A stretch of DNA of 39,294 bases, taken from assembly GCA_030065815.1 (NCBI GenBank), contig JASJCU010000016.1:1-39294 (forward strand), in the 5' to 3' direction. Below the pieces are notes generated by a model. That model ran no database searches, was not told the DNA's origin, and saw nothing but the letters and a program-made list of their open reading frames with translations. How positions within the stretch are numbered: the stretch's first letter is position 1; every line of letters starts with the position of its first letter. This DNA comes from Gammaproteobacteria bacterium. Its GTDB lineage: Bacteria > Pseudomonadota > Gammaproteobacteria > Chromatiales > Chromatiaceae. Below, one piece after another: positions 25,013-35,344 of the stretch. Both the position numbers and the translations under genes were made by a program.

Positions 25013-25187
25013 GCGGAAACGCGGGTTTTCGATGAATCTGGCCATGAAAAGTCCGTTGCGGCCCCGGCCGGGCGGTGTTGTCTGTCGTCGAGGCCGCGTG
25101 AGAGGCGCCGATCAGCCCGAATTTAATGGCTTTACCGACAGATCATAAGCGGTAATTATGAGGGCTCCGCGCGGGACCATCAATGGC

Positions 25188-26828
25188 ATGTCAGATTCGA
25201 ATACGCTCAATTTCGATGTGTTGATCATCGGCAGCGGTGCCGCCGGCCTTAGCCTGGCCCTGCGCATGCCCGCCGCGGTCCGGGTTGCCCTGGTTGCCAA
25301 GCGCGAACTCGAGGAAGGCAACACCCTGTATGCCCAGGGCGGGATTTCGGCAGTGCTCGATGCGCGCGATTCGGTCGACTCGCACGTTGCCGACACCCTG
25401 GCCGCCGGCGCCGGCCTGTGCGACGAGGATGTCGTGCGCATGGTCGTCGAACAGGGACCGGACAACATCCGCTGGCTGTTCGAAGAGGGCGTCGAGTTCA
25501 CGCGCAGCCCGGCCACCGGCGACTCCGGGTATCACCTGACCCGCGAGGGCGGACACAGCCACCGCCGCGTCGTCCACGCCGCCGACGCCACTGGGCGCGC
25601 GGTCGAAACCACACTGGTCCGGAGGCTCGACAGCCATCCCAACGTCAGCGTTTTCGAGCACTTCATCGCCGTCGACCTCGCAGTTGCCGAGCATCGCGAC
25701 GGCCGACGGCAGCGGCGCACGTGCCACGGGGCCTACCTGCTCGACATCCGCGGCGACCACGTCGTTCCGGTTGCCGCCCGCAGCGTGGTGCTGGCGACCG
25801 GCGGCGCCAGCAAGGTCTACCTCTACACCAGCAACCCGGATGTCGCGACCGGCGACGGTATTGCGATGGCCTGGCGCGCCGGCTGCCGCGTCGCCAACAT
25901 GGAATTCATCCAGTTCCACCCCACCTGTCTGTACCACCCACAGGCCAAGTCCTTCCTGATCAGCGAGGCGGTGCGCGGCGAAGGCGGCCGCCTGCTGCTG
26001 CCCGACGGCACGCGCTTCATGCCCGACTTCGACGAGCGCGCCGAGCTGGCGCCGCGCGATATCGTCGCACGTGCCATCGACCACGAAATGAAACGGCTCG
26101 GCATCGACAGCGTTTTCCTCGACATCAGCCACAAGCCGGCGGCCGAGATCGAGCGCCTGTTCCCGACCATTCACCAGCGCTGCCTCGAACTCGGTTTCGA
26201 CATGACCTGCGAGCCGCTTCCCGTGGTGCCGGCCGCACACTACACCTGCGGCGGCATCAAGACCGACCAGCGCGCCCGCACCGATGTCCACGGCCTATAC
26301 ACGATCGGCGAGGCAGCATACACCGGGCTGCACGGCGCGAACCGCATGGCCAGCAACTCGCTGCTCGAATGCCTGGTGTTCAGCGAGCTGGCGCTGGCCG
26401 ACATCCTCGAACGCCTGCAGCGGCCTGCGTCTGACGGTTCGACGATACCGCCGTGGGACGAGAGCCGCGTGACCGACTCCGATGAAGAGGTCGTCGTGTC
26501 ACACAACTGGGACGAACTCCGCCGCTTCATGTGGGACTACGTGGGTATCGTCCGCAGCAACAAGCGCCTGCAGCGCGCACAGCGGCGCGTCAACCTGCTG
26601 CGTCACGAGATCAACGAGTACTACGGCAATTTTCGCGTCTCCAACGACCTGCTCGAGCTGCGCAACCTCGTCGATGTCGCCGACCTGATCATCCAGTCGG
26701 CGATGCGGCGTCGTGAGAGCCGCGGCCTGCACTTCAACCGCGACTTCCCCGATCGCGACGACAACCAGGCAGTGCCGACGATGCTGATTCCCGATAACTA
26801 CGTGCCGCGGCGATCAGGCGCCGGTTGA
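25188..26828 (+). CDS. nadB: L-aspartate oxidase (NAD biosynthesis)
   Basis: A flavoenzyme that oxidises L-aspartate to iminoaspartate, the first step of de novo NAD synthesis. The 546-residue product has the FAD-binding [11 protein letters not shown] at 15-25, [16 protein letters not shown], the substrate-binding [12 protein letters not shown] and [10 protein letters not shown], and [19 protein letters not shown] near the end. The start at 25188 ([17 protein letters not shown]) matches relatives; an in-frame ATG at 25158 would add ten residues. It is divergent from rpoE, the arrangement seen in Pseudomonas, and converges on ygfX. Confidence 0.94.
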   Translation: MSDSNTLNFDVLIIGSGAAGLSLALRMPAAVRVALVAKRELEEGNTLYAQGGISAVLDARDSVDSHVADTLAAGAGLCDEDVVRMVVEQGPDNIRWLFEEGVEFTRSPATGDSGYHLTREGGHSHRRVVHAADATGRAVETTLVRRLDSHPNVSVFEHFIAVDLAVAEHRDGRRQRRTCHGAYLLDIRGDHVVPVAARSVVLATGGASKVYLYTSNPDVATGDGIAMAWRAGCRVANMEFIQFHPTCLYHPQAKSFLISEAVRGEGGRLLLPDGTRFMPDFDERAELAPRDIVARAIDHEMKRLGIDSVFLDISHKPAAEIERLFPTIHQRCLELGFDMTCEPLPVVPAAHYTCGGIKTDQRARTDVHGLYTIGEAAYTGLHGANRMASNSLLECLVFSELALADILERLQRPASDGSTIPPWDESRVTDSDEEVVVSHNWDELRRFMWDYVGIVRSNKRLQRAQRRVNLLRHEINEYYGNFRVSNDLLELRNLVDVADLIIQSAMRRRESRGLHFNRDFPDRDDNQAVPTMLIPDNYVPRRSGAG

Positions 26829-27266
26829 TGGATGGCGCGGCGCTCTACCGGCCTGCCCGCCGGGCGGGTGCCAGGCGAGCAACGCGCGGCGTAGCCGCCA
26901 ATGCGCCTCCGGAGCGATCGCACAGCCGGGGACGAACAGCGGTACGCGCATACCGTCGGCGGCGATCAGCGTGGCGCTGACGAGCGTCGGCGTCACGCTG
27001 CCTAGCCGAAGGTCGGCGACCGTGACATCGCGCTGGTCGCCGAGACGGCACGTCCAGCGGTCGCGGTCGCCGACGACGATGCGCTCCGGACGCCGGCGCC
27101 GGTAGCGGCGCCACGCCGCGACACCGGTCGCCGTGGTGACACCGGCGGCCGCCAGGCGCCACGGCAGGTCGATGCCGAGCAGCAGGGTCAGACCGGCACA
27201 GGTCACGATCAGCACCCATGCCGGCCAACGCAGGCATGCCGTCAACGGTAGTTCGAATGGCTGCAT
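26814..27266 (-). CDS. ygfX: YgfX-family membrane protein (CptA-like)
   Basis: A 150-residue protein with two membrane helices near the N-terminus (about 13-31 and 36-51), a basic RRYRRRRPE stretch, and a small cytosolic domain ending in the family pattern [15 protein letters not shown] ... HWRLRRALL. YgfX proteins bind cytoskeletal proteins and are linked to the flavinylation factor SdhE. In most relatives sdhE lies just upstream; here the upstream gene is tatD and no sdhE is present. A strong GGGAGG five bases before the ATG supports the start. Convergent with nadB, 15-base overlap. Confidence 0.75.
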   Translation of the reverse strand: MQPFELPLTACLRWPAWVLIVTCAGLTLLLGIDLPWRLAAAGVTTATGVAAWRRYRRRRPERIVVGDRDRWTCRLGDQRDVTVADLRLGSVTPTLVSATLIAADGMRVPLFVPGCAIAPEAHWRLRRALLAWHPPGGQAGRAPRHPSTGA

Positions 27267-27299
27267 GCGACCTCCCTGTCGCCCGGCCTGCAGTGGCGG

Positions 27300-28082
27300 C
27301 TAGCCCGATCGCGCGGCCACAAACAGGCGGAAGAAGTTGTCGTGCGCGAGCCGAATCAGTTCCTCGGTGGCCAGGCCGCGCAGATCGGCGATCGTCTCGG
27401 CGACCTTGACCACGTGGCGTGGTTCGTTCGGTTTGCCGCGAAACGGGACCGGTGCGAGGTAAGGCGAATCGGTCTCGATCAACAGCCGGTCCAGCGGCAC
27501 CTTCGACGCGACGTCGCGCAGGGCATCGGCGTTCTTGAACGTGACGATGCCGGAGAACGAGATGTAGAAATTGAGCTCGAGTGCCTTCTCGGCCATCTCC
27601 CAGGTCTCGGTGAAACAGTGCATGACGCCGCCACAGTCATCGGCCTTCTCGTCGCGCATGATCGCGATCGTGTCGTCGCGTGCGTCACGGGTGTGGATGA
27701 TCAACGGTTTAGCGGCCCGGCGTGCGGCACGGATGTGGATGCGAAAGCGTTCGCGCTGCCACTCGAGATCGCCGTCGGCGCGATAGTAGTCGAGCCCGGT
27801 CTCGCCGATCGCGACATTCTTGATATGTCCGGCCAGCGTGACCAACTCGTCGATGGTCGGATCACGGTGCTCGTGCTCGCCGGGATGGACACCCGCGGAT
27901 ACCGAGACCTCGGGGTAGGCCTCGACGAGCCGCAGCATGTCCGGGTAGGACTCGAGGTCGATTGATACGCACAGCAGGTGCGAGACGCCGGCCGCGCGCG
28001 TCGCCGCCATCAACGCGGAAAAATCGCCGCCATACGGGGCGAGGTCCACCCGGTCGAGGTGGCAATGCGAATCGACCAGCAT
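27300..28082 (-). CDS. tatD: TatD-family metal-dependent hydrolase
   Basis: A 260-residue TIM-barrel metalloenzyme with the full TatD metal set: His6 and His8 (DSHCHLD), Glu94 (GETGLDYY), His130 (IIHTRDA), His155 (MHCFTE) and Asp205 (ETDSPYLAP). Family members act as DNases or D-aminoacyl-tRNA deacylase relatives; the substrate cannot be fixed from sequence. The E. coli gene in this same position after holB is ycfH. Nine bases separate it from the PilZ gene upstream. Confidence 0.9.
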   Translation of the reverse strand: MLVDSHCHLDRVDLAPYGGDFSALMAATRAAGVSHLLCVSIDLESYPDMLRLVEAYPEVSVSAGVHPGEHEHRDPTIDELVTLAGHIKNVAIGETGLDYYRADGDLEWQRERFRIHIRAARRAAKPLIIHTRDARDDTIAIMRDEKADDCGGVMHCFTETWEMAEKALELNFYISFSGIVTFKNADALRDVASKVPLDRLLIETDSPYLAPVPFRGKPNEPRHVVKVAETIADLRGLATEELIRLAHDNFFRLFVAARSG

Positions 28083-28090
28083 GCTGTCTG

Positions 28091-28450
28091 CTACATCGTG
28101 TGGGTGGGCTTGTCCGATTGCAGCGCGCCGGCGAGATAGCCCTCGATCTTGTTGCGTGCCATGCCACCGTCCTGGTCGCTGAACTGCACGCCGATACCGG
28201 CCGCGCGGTTGCCCTCGGCGCCGACCGGCGTGATCCAGATGATACGGCCGGCCACCGGCAGCCGCTCGGCCTCGTCCATCAGGCTCAGCAGCATGAAGAC
28301 TTCGTCGCCGATGTTGTATTTCTTGGTCGTCGGGATGAACAGCCCGCCGTTCTTGACGAACTGCATGTAGGCCGCGTACAGCGCGTTCTTGTCTTTGATC
28401 GTCAGCGACAGGATACCCTGGCGGGCACGCGGTATGCTCGGTGCCGACAT
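28091..28450 (-). CDS. pilZ: PilZ-domain protein (type IV pilus assembly type)
   Basis: A 119-residue single-domain PilZ protein (GILSLTIKDKNALYAAYM, GGLFIPTTKKYNIGDEVFML, AGRIIWITPVGAEG). The RxxxR motif that binds c-di-GMP in other PilZ domains is not evident at the N-terminus; the short PilZ encoded after holB in pseudomonads is likewise a c-di-GMP-independent partner of PilB needed for twitching. The start at 28450 follows GGGAGGG by eight bases and lies one base after holB. No other pilus gene is in the window. Confidence 0.85.
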   Translation of the reverse strand: MSAPSIPRARQGILSLTIKDKNALYAAYMQFVKNGGLFIPTTKKYNIGDEVFMLLSLMDEAERLPVAGRIIWITPVGAEGNRAAGIGVQFSDQDGGMARNKIEGYLAGALQSDKPTHTM

Positions 28451-28451
28451 C

Positions 28452-29450
28452 TCAACGCCCTCCCGAGCGGGTGATACGCAGCCAGTGATTGGCAATGTGT
28501 TCCAGCATCATCTGTGGGTTCAGGTTGTTGGTCGAATCGCGGTCCATCTGCAGGATTTCGTCGTTCAGTCCGTACAACAGCTCCAAGTCTATGCCCTGCC
28601 CGAGGCTTTGCAACTCGGCGCGCTGCGCGGGATGGTACAGGCCCTGGGCATCCGCGCTGCTGGCCAGTCGCACCAGGTCGACGACACAGCGCTTGAGACT
28701 GTCGAACACCTGGGTTATCGGCCGATCATTCCATTCCTCAACCACTTGCAGCGGATTGCCGCGACGCTGCTTGAGCACGGCCAGTTGATCGATCAAGCGG
28801 GCATCGGCGTCGAGCCAGGCCTCCTCGGCGGCGCGCAGCGCGCGCAGCGGCGCGCCGCCGCCGATCGCCAGCAGCCGTTCCCGATCGGCGACGATATTTT
28901 CCTTTTCCAACCAATGGCTTGCATCATCCAATCGGGGCGGCCGGAAGACCACTGCCTGGCAGCGACTGCGGATTGTCGCCGGCAGTCGCTCGGGCTGCGA
29001 CGAGACCAGCAGCAGCAGGGTGCGCGGGGTCGGTTCCTCGAGCGTCTTCAACAGCGCATTGGCGGCCGCACGGTTCATCGCGTCCGCCGGATCGATGACG
29101 ATGACCCGGTAGCCGTCCTGCTGCGCGGCCAGCACGCTCTTCGCCGTGACCTGTCGGATCGCGTCGATCCTGATCGCCTTGCCCGGCGCCTCCGGCACGA
29201 CCTGCAGCAGATCCGGATGACTGCCGGCCGCCGACTGCCGGCATGCCGCGCAGGCATCACAGGCATCGCCGCCGCCCCCGGGCGACGGGCAGACCAGCGC
29301 GCGCGCCAGGCGCGCGGCGAACACGGATTTGCCCAGACCCGCCGGGCCCGCGAGCAGCAACGCATGCGGCAGCCGACCCGAGCGACGTCCATCCTGCAGT
29401 CGCCGCCACGGCTCGGCGTGCCACGGCAGCTGGGCCGACGCGGCGGTCAC
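28452..29450 (-). CDS. holB: DNA polymerase III subunit delta'
   Basis: A clamp-loader subunit of the replicase. The 332-residue product has the P-loop-like GPAGLGKS at 35-42, a zinc-binding cysteine cluster (CDACAAC around 64-70 with an earlier Cys54), and [23 protein letters not shown], the typical delta' sensor region. The start is GTG at 29450, overlapping the tmk stop as GTGA. Confidence 0.93.
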   Translation of the reverse strand: MTAASAQLPWHAEPWRRLQDGRRSGRLPHALLLAGPAGLGKSVFAARLARALVCPSPGGGGDACDACAACRQSAAGSHPDLLQVVPEAPGKAIRIDAIRQVTAKSVLAAQQDGYRVIVIDPADAMNRAAANALLKTLEEPTPRTLLLLVSSQPERLPATIRSRCQAVVFRPPRLDDASHWLEKENIVADRERLLAIGGGAPLRALRAAEEAWLDADARLIDQLAVLKQRRGNPLQVVEEWNDRPITQVFDSLKRCVVDLVRLASSADAQGLYHPAQRAELQSLGQGIDLELLYGLNDEILQMDRDSTNNLNPQMMLEHIANHWLRITRSGGR

Positions 29451-30079
29451 GACCGTGCGTCCACAAAGGCGTCGACCGCGGCGACGATCGCCGCCGACAC
29501 CTGGTCGAGGGGCTGCGCGGCGTCGATCGTGCGATAGCGCTGCGGCGCAGCGCGCGCGAGTTCCAGGTATCCGGCACGCACGCGTTCGAAGAACGGCTGC
29601 GCCTCGCGCTCGAAGCGGTCCGGCGCCGAACGTCGCCCGGCGCGCTCGAGCCCGACGTCGACCGGGACATCCAGCAGCAGGGTCAGGTCTGGCCGACGGT
29701 CGCCCTGCACCCAGGTCTCCAGCGTGGCGATCCGCGCCAGGTCAATACCACGACCGTAGCCCTGGTAGGCGTACGTGGCGTCGGTGAAACGGTCGCAGAC
29801 CACCCAGCGCCCGGCATCAAGGGCCGGTTCGATCACGTGCTGCAGGTGTTCGGCGCGTGCGGCGAACATCATCAGCAGTTCGGCGTCGTCGCTCATTCCA
29901 TCGTGCTTGTGCCCCAGCAGCAGCGCCCGCAGCTGCTCACCCAACGGCGTGCCGCCGGGTTCGCGGGTCAGCTGCAACGCGATGCCGCGCGCTGCAAGGC
30001 GTTGCGCGATCAATTCGAGGCACGTCGATTTGCCTGCCCCCTCGATGCCTTCGACGGTGATGAATGCAGCCCTGGTCAT
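29447..30079 (-). CDS. tmk: Thymidylate kinase
   Basis: It phosphorylates dTMP to dTDP. The 210-residue product has the P-loop GIEGAGKST at 11-19, the DR motif [16 protein letters not shown], and [11 protein letters not shown]. The start at 30079 overlaps the mltG stop as ATGA; the longer open frame upstream runs antisense-free but in a wrong frame through mltG. Confidence 0.96.
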   Translation of the reverse strand: MTRAAFITVEGIEGAGKSTCLELIAQRLAARGIALQLTREPGGTPLGEQLRALLLGHKHDGMSDDAELLMMFAARAEHLQHVIEPALDAGRWVVCDRFTDATYAYQGYGRGIDLARIATLETWVQGDRRPDLTLLLDVPVDVGLERAGRRSAPDRFEREAQPFFERVRAGYLELARAAPQRYRTIDAAQPLDQVSAAIVAAVDAFVDARS

Positions 30080-31080
30080 TTTCCCAGCTGGTACTTGCGC
30101 ACCGCGGCATTGTGCTGTTTCAGGGTCGCCGAGAACACGTGGGTCCCGTCGCCGCGCGACACGAAGTACAGGGCGTTGCCGTCGGCCGGGTTCACCGCGG
30201 CGCGCAGCGCGTCCCTGCCCGGCATACAGATCGGTGTCGGCGGCAGACCGGCATGCACGTAGGTGTTGTACGGCGTGTCTTCGCGCAGGTCCTTGCGCCG
30301 GATGTTGCCATCGAAGCGTTCGCCCATGCCGTAGATCACGGTCGGATCGGTCTGCAGCTTCATGCCCTTGACGAGACGTCGCGTGAATACGCCGGCGATG
30401 TCTGCCCGTTCGCTGGGCTGGCCGGTCTCCTTCTCGACGATGGATGCGAGAATCAGCGCCTCGTACGGCCCCTGCAACGGGATGCCCTCGGCGCGCTGCG
30501 ACCACGCGGCCTCGAGTTCCTGCCCCATCTTGCGCATCGCGCGACTCAGAAACGCCAGGTCGGTCGTGCCGCGGTTGAACTTGTAGGTATCGGGGAAGAA
30601 CTGGCCCTCGGGATGCACCCCGGGCCTGCCGAGGCGCTCCATCAGCGTCGCATCGTCGATCCCCTCGAGCGTGTGGGTCAGCGCGTCGTGGGCCGCTATC
30701 GCGGCCCGCACCTGGCGGATGTTCCAACCCTCGAGCAGGGTCAGGCTATAGTCGACGGACTTGCCCGACACCAGCAGCGCCAGCAGCTCATCGGGTGACA
30801 TGCCATCGCGCAAACGGTATTCGCCGGCGCGGATGCGGTTCGCCTGTCCGGTATATCGCCCGTACCAGGTCAGGTAGCGCGGATTCGGCAGCATACCTTC
30901 GCCGGCCAGGTCGCGCGCGATACCGGCGAGAGTCGCGCCCCTGGGCACGTCATAGATGATCGTCCCCGATGCGACGGCCAGCGGCGTGCGCTGGAATTCC
31001 TGGTATTGCATCCATGCCCAGCCCGCCAGCAGGCTGCAGGTGAGTATAAGCAGACCGAGCACCCGGCCCAGCCATTTCAT
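30076..31080 (-). CDS. mltG: Endolytic murein transglycosylase MltG (YceG)
   Basis: An inner-membrane enzyme that cuts nascent peptidoglycan glycan strands, probably ending their growth. The 334-residue product has one N-terminal membrane helix (about 7-25), a LysM-like part, and the YceG catalytic region [20 protein letters not shown] followed by [13 protein letters not shown]. The Glu of VEKE is the proposed catalytic residue. The start at 31080 (MKWLGRVLG) overlaps the pabC stop as ATGA. Located in the usual pabC-mltG-tmk-holB order. Confidence 0.95.
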   Translation of the reverse strand: MKWLGRVLGLLILTCSLLAGWAWMQYQEFQRTPLAVASGTIIYDVPRGATLAGIARDLAGEGMLPNPRYLTWYGRYTGQANRIRAGEYRLRDGMSPDELLALLVSGKSVDYSLTLLEGWNIRQVRAAIAAHDALTHTLEGIDDATLMERLGRPGVHPEGQFFPDTYKFNRGTTDLAFLSRAMRKMGQELEAAWSQRAEGIPLQGPYEALILASIVEKETGQPSERADIAGVFTRRLVKGMKLQTDPTVIYGMGERFDGNIRRKDLREDTPYNTYVHAGLPPTPICMPGRDALRAAVNPADGNALYFVSRGDGTHVFSATLKQHNAAVRKYQLGK

Positions 31081-31907
31081 CGCTCGTCGTCCGCCACGTG
31101 GCAGCACGCACGCGTCGCGCTCATCAGCGAATGCTCGGCGCGGCCGAGATCGTAGCCAATCGACTCGAAGCGATTGACGCGCACGACGCCGGCGAGGGAG
31201 CTGGTCAGGTACATCGCGTCGGCGCGCTCGGCGTCGTCAGGCGCCACGTCACGAATCACCACGGGAGTCCGCGAATGCGTCGCCTGTTGCAGAACCAATC
31301 CCCGTACGACACCGTCGACACCCGCAGTGTCGAGCCGGGGGGTTACCAGCTTTTCGCCAAACTGTAGGAACAGATTGCTGATCGTGCCACACATCAGGCG
31401 CCCGTCCTGGCTCATCATCAGGCCTTCGTCGACACGACCGTTCGACCATTCGGCACGTCCCAGGACCTGGTCGAGGCGGTTGAGGTGCTTGATACCGGCG
31501 AGCACTGGGTTGTCGCCGAGCCGGTAGCGGCACAGTCTAACCCGCCAACCGGTTTCGCCAGCGGCGGGCTCCCAGGATGTCAGCCGCAGAATGCGCCTCG
31601 GACGCACCGCCGCCGGCCGTCGGTAACCGCGCGGCGAGTCGCCCGCAGTCCAGTACAGCTTGAGCGCGGCGTATCGCGTGTCCGCCGCGAGGCGGCGGCA
31701 TTCCTCGAGCAGCAGCCGCTGGTCGGGTTGCGGTAGACCGAGCCGCGAACAGCCGGTGAACAGTCGTTGCATGTGCGCGTGCCACAGGCACGGTTCACCG
31801 TCGACGACGGCGATGGTCTCGAACAGGCCGTCGCCGTACTGGAAGGCCCGATCGTCAAGGGCGTCGCTCGCGACGACGGCACCATCGATCAAGGCGCAGT
31901 CGAACAC
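31077..31907 (-). CDS. pabC: Aminodeoxychorismate lyase
   Basis: A PLP fold-type IV enzyme that releases p-aminobenzoate for folate synthesis. The 276-residue product has DDRAFQYGDGLFETI near the start, GIKHLNRLDQVLGRAEW with the PLP-binding Lys, and GTISNLFLQ. The start is taken as GTG at 31907, which gives MFDCALIDGAVV; the frame is open further upstream into fabF but without family-like residues. There are 34 bases between fabF and this start. Confidence 0.9.
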   Translation of the reverse strand: MFDCALIDGAVVASDALDDRAFQYGDGLFETIAVVDGEPCLWHAHMQRLFTGCSRLGLPQPDQRLLLEECRRLAADTRYAALKLYWTAGDSPRGYRRPAAVRPRRILRLTSWEPAAGETGWRVRLCRYRLGDNPVLAGIKHLNRLDQVLGRAEWSNGRVDEGLMMSQDGRLMCGTISNLFLQFGEKLVTPRLDTAGVDGVVRGLVLQQATHSRTPVVIRDVAPDDAERADAMYLTSSLAGVVRVNRFESIGYDLGRAEHSLMSATRACCHVADDER

Positions 31908-31941
31908 GCTACCGACGCGGCGGCCGCCGAGGACCTGCGAA

Positions 31942-33186
31942 TCAGCCGTCGAAGCGGCGGAAGACCAGCGTACCGTTGGTGCCGCCGAATCCGAACGAGT
32001 TGGAGATGGCGACATCGACCTTGGTTTCGCGCGCGGTATGCGGCACGTAGTCGAGGTCGCACTGCTCGTCGGGGTTGTCGAGGTTGATGGTGGGCGGCAT
32101 TACCTGGTCGCGGATCGCGAGTACCGCGAACAGCGCCTCGGCGCCGCCGGCGGCGCCCAGCATGTGCCCGGTCATCGACTTGGTCGAGCTGACGGCAAGC
32201 TTGTACGCGTGATCGCCAAACGCGGCCTTGACCGCCATGGTCTCGGCGACGTCACCGGCCGGGGTCGAGGTGCCATGCGCGTTGACGTAATCGACCTGGT
32301 CCATGTTCAGGCCGGCGTCGGCGACGGCAAGGCGCATGCAGTCGGCGGCACCCTCGCCGCCCGGCGACGGCGACGTCATGTGGTAGGCGTCGGAGTTCAT
32401 CGCCGAGCCGGCGAGTTCGGCGTAGATCGTCGCACCACGGGCCTTCGCATGCTCGAGTTCCTCGAGCATCAGTACGCCGGCACCGTCGCTGAGCACGAAG
32501 CCGTCACGGTCCTTGTCCCACGGTCGGCTGGCGCCCTGTGGGTCATCGTTGCGTGTCGACAGGGCGCGGGCCGCAGCGAAACCGCCGAGCCCGGTCGGCG
32601 ACGTGGCCATCTCGGCCCCGCCGGCCACCATCAAGTCGACGGTACCGTACTGGATCATGCGCATCGCATCGCCGATATTGTGCGCACCGGTGCTGCAGGC
32701 CGAAACGATGGAGATGTTGGGGCCCTTCAGGCCGTACATGATCGACAGATTGCCGGCGACCATGTTGATGATGTTGGCAGGGACGAAGAACGGCGAAATC
32801 CGACGCGGCCCGCCCTTGAGGTAGGCGCCGTAGCCGTTCTCGATACCGGTGACGCCACCAATCCCGGAGCCAATCGCGACGCCGATGCGCTTGGCGTTCG
32901 CTTCGCTGATCTCGATGCCGCTGTCGCGGATTGCCTGAATGCCTGCGGCGATGCCGTAGTGGATGAAGGCATCCATCTTCTTGGCTTCTTTCTTGGGTAT
33001 GTACGCTTCGACGTCGAAACCGTAGATCGGGCCACCGAAACGCACGCTGAACGGCTCGATGTCAAAATGCGTGATCGGTTGGATGCCGCTCTTGCCGGCG
33101 AGGATGTTCTCCCAGCCGCTGGCGACGTCGAGCCCGACCGGCGCAACAAGCCCGAGACCCGTGATGACAACCCTTCTATCAGACAT
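31942..33186 (-). CDS. fabF: Beta-ketoacyl-ACP synthase II
   Basis: A condensing enzyme of type II fatty-acid synthesis that elongates acyl-ACP with malonyl-ACP. The 414-residue product has the active-site Cys in [10 protein letters not shown], the first His in [12 protein letters not shown], and the second in [13 protein letters not shown]. The length and [10 protein letters not shown]-terminus are typical of FabF. It follows acpP after 97 bases, with AGGGG upstream of the ATG. Confidence 0.97.
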   Translation of the reverse strand: MSDRRVVITGLGLVAPVGLDVASGWENILAGKSGIQPITHFDIEPFSVRFGGPIYGFDVEAYIPKKEAKKMDAFIHYGIAAGIQAIRDSGIEISEANAKRIGVAIGSGIGGVTGIENGYGAYLKGGPRRISPFFVPANIINMVAGNLSIMYGLKGPNISIVSACSTGAHNIGDAMRMIQYGTVDLMVAGGAEMATSPTGLGGFAAARALSTRNDDPQGASRPWDKDRDGFVLSDGAGVLMLEELEHAKARGATIYAELAGSAMNSDAYHMTSPSPGGEGAADCMRLAVADAGLNMDQVDYVNAHGTSTPAGDVAETMAVKAAFGDHAYKLAVSSTKSMTGHMLGAAGGAEALFAVLAIRDQVMPPTINLDNPDEQCDLDYVPHTARETKVDVAISNSFGFGGTNGTLVFRRFDG

Positions 33187-33283
33187 CTGGGAGAACCCCT
33201 ATCGACAGCCTAGTCTTGAAACCAGACGGCCGCAGTTTCGCGGAGCGGAACATACGGCCGGAGCATGGACGGCGTGTGCAGAA

Positions 33284-33517
33284 TCAGCTGTGGGCGTTGA
33301 CGTAGTCGATCGCCTGCTGAACGGTCGTGATCTTCTCGGCCTCCTCATCGGGGATCTCGGTCTCGAATTCCTCTTCGAGGGCCATCACCAGCTCGACGGT
33401 ATCGAGCGAGTCGGCGCCAAGATCGTCGACGAAGGAGGCGGTCGGGACAACTTCTTCTTCTTTGACTCCCAGTTGTTCGACGACGATTTTCTTAACGCGT
33501 TCTTCAATAGAGCTCAT
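33284..33517 (-). CDS. acpP: Acyl carrier protein
   Basis: The 77-residue carrier holds growing acyl chains on a phosphopantetheine attached to Ser37 in [17 protein letters not shown]. The high acidic content and length are typical. GGAGG lies about nine bases before the ATG, in keeping with high expression, and its own promoter lies in the 141-base gap after fabG. Confidence 0.98.
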   Translation of the reverse strand: MSSIEERVKKIVVEQLGVKEEEVVPTASFVDDLGADSLDTVELVMALEEEFETEIPDEEAEKITTVQQAIDYVNAHS

Positions 33518-33570
33518 TCTGTCATTTCCTCCACAAATGCGTGATCTGACGCGCCACGCAGGGACGCGGT

Positions 33571-33598
33571 ATTGTAGTCAGTTTCAACGCCGCTTCAA
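33571..33598 (-). promoter_or_regulatory. Candidate sigma-70 promoter of acpP
   Basis: On the minus strand TTGAAG (33598-33593) and TACAAT (33576-33571) are separated by 16 bases, a good fit to the sigma-70 pattern. It lies in the fabG-acpP gap, 54 bases upstream of the acpP ATG, and would give acpP-fabF expression independent of the upstream fab genes. A 7-base stem with 9-base loop (33605-33627) lies just upstream of the -35 box. Confidence 0.6.
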
Positions 33599-33658
33599 AG
33601 CGTTAGCGGGCTATTTCAGCGCCCGCTTAAGCAGCGGCGGAATGGCTGTCGCGCGGCG

Positions 33659-34399
33659 TCAGGTCATGTACATACCGCCGTTGACGTGGATGGTTTCACC
33701 GGTGATGTAACCGGCCGCATCGGATGCCAGGAAGGCTACCGCGGCCGCGACCTCTTTCGGGCCGCCCAGCCGGCCGAGCGGTATCGCTGCCAGCAGGGCC
33801 TCGCGCTGCGCCTCGGGCAACTCGCGCGTCATGTCGGTGTCGATGAACCCGGGCGCCACGACATTGACCGTGATGCCCCGCGATCCGACCTCCTGCGCCA
33901 GCGACTTCGTGAACCCGAACATGCCGGCCTTGGCCGCCGCGTAATTGGTCTGTCCGGCATTGCCGCTGGCGCCGACGACCGAGGCGATATTGATGATCCG
34001 GCCGGTCTTGGCTTTCATCATCGCCCTCAGGCATGCCTTGCACATGCGGTAGATAGACGTCAGGTTGGTATCGACGACACTGTCCCATTCGTCGGTCTTC
34101 ATACGCAGCAACAGGTTGTCACGTGTGATGCCGGCATTGTTGACGAGGATGGTCACCGGCCCGTACTCGTCGCCGATCTCTTTGATCACCTTGTCGACCG
34201 ATACATCGTCGCCGACATCAAGCACCTTGCCCCCGCCCTTGCTGCCGGCATCGACGAAGCGCTGGGTGATCGCGTCCGCGCCGCCCTGCGAGGTCGCGGT
34301 CCCGACAACCGTGGCGCCCTGCCCGGCGAGTTCTTCGGCTATCGCCTTGCCGATACCGCGACTGGCCCCGGTGACCAGGGCTACTTTTCCATCAAGCAT
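33659..34399 (-). CDS. fabG: 3-oxoacyl-ACP reductase
   Basis: An NADPH-dependent short-chain dehydrogenase of fatty-acid synthesis. The 246-residue product has TGASRGIG at 10-17, NNAG near 87-90, the catalytic Ser140, Tyr153 and Lys157 (ASVVGASG, YAAAKAG), and the ending GETIHVNGGMYMT. The start overlaps the end of fabD by eight bases. Confidence 0.97.
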   Translation of the reverse strand: MLDGKVALVTGASRGIGKAIAEELAGQGATVVGTATSQGGADAITQRFVDAGSKGGGKVLDVGDDVSVDKVIKEIGDEYGPVTILVNNAGITRDNLLLRMKTDEWDSVVDTNLTSIYRMCKACLRAMMKAKTGRIINIASVVGASGNAGQTNYAAAKAGMFGFTKSLAQEVGSRGITVNVVAPGFIDTDMTRELPEAQREALLAAIPLGRLGGPKEVAAAVAFLASDAAGYITGETIHVNGGMYMT

Positions 34400-35333
34400 T
34401 GATCGACTCCATGGCTTTCTCGAGACTGGCTGGATCGAAGACCGGCAACGCCGGCAACGTCTTGTCGATGCGCTTGATCAGCCCGGTCAGTACCTTGCCC
34501 GGCCCGGCCTCGAGCACGACCTCGGCACCCCGCACGCGGATCGCTTCGACCGTTTCCACCCAGCGGACGGGGCTGTAGAGCTGTTCGACCAGGGCGTGAC
34601 GGATGCTGTCCGCATCGTGCGCCTCGGCAACGCTGACATTGTGCAGAACGGGCACCGTTGGCGCGGCGAACGCGACATCCTGTATTGCCCCGCGCAGTCG
34701 CTCGGCGGCCGGTTTCATCAGCGCGCAATGCGACGGCACACTGACATCGAGCAGCAACGCCCTCTTGGCGCCCGCCGCCTTGGCCAGATCGGCAACCCGC
34801 GCAATGGCGTCGGCATCGCCGGCGACCACGACCTGCCCGGGCGCATTGAAATTCACCGGCGACACGACCTGGCCCTGCGCGGCCTGCTCGCAGACGGCGC
34901 TGACGGCTGCATCGTCGAGGCCGAGGATCGCGGCCATCGCGCCGCTGCCGACCGGGACCGCTTCCTGCATGAAGCGACCGCGTTGGGCGACCAGCCGTAC
35001 CGCATCGGCCAGGTCGAGCACGCCCGCCGCAACCAGCGCGGTGTACTCACCGAGGCTGTGCCCCGCCATGACGATCGGTGGTTCGGCAAGGTGCTGGTCG
35101 AGCACCCGCATCACGGCGATGCCGGCACACAGCAGCGCGGGTTGCGTATTCTCGGTGGCATTCAGCGCCTCCGCCGGACCCCGCTGACTCAGCGACCAGA
35201 GGTCGAGTGCCAGCGCGTCGGAACCGGCGTCAAAGGTCTGTCGAACCACCGGGAATGCCGCAGCGAGCTCTGCGAGCATGCCCACTGACTGCGAACCCTG
35301 GCCGGGAAAGGTAATGGCTATCTTGTTTGGCAT
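34392..35333 (-). CDS. fabD: Malonyl-CoA:ACP transacylase
   Basis: It loads malonate onto ACP for fatty-acid synthesis. The 313-residue product has FPGQGSQSVGM at 9-19, the nucleophile Ser93 in GHSLGEYTAL, and the catalytic His in VPSHCALMKPA. Eleven bases separate its start from the fabH stop. Confidence 0.97.
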   Translation of the reverse strand: MPNKIAITFPGQGSQSVGMLAELAAAFPVVRQTFDAGSDALALDLWSLSQRGPAEALNATENTQPALLCAGIAVMRVLDQHLAEPPIVMAGHSLGEYTALVAAGVLDLADAVRLVAQRGRFMQEAVPVGSGAMAAILGLDDAAVSAVCEQAAQGQVVSPVNFNAPGQVVVAGDADAIARVADLAKAAGAKRALLLDVSVPSHCALMKPAAERLRGAIQDVAFAAPTVPVLHNVSVAEAHDADSIRHALVEQLYSPVRWVETVEAIRVRGAEVVLEAGPGKVLTGLIKRIDKTLPALPVFDPASLEKAMESINA

Positions 35334-35344
35334 TGTTGTTTCCG

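Noticed and set aside
25143-25160. Promoter for nadB (TTTACC ... TAATTA)
   Set aside because: The -10 box matches only two of six consensus bases, so the call would be a guess.
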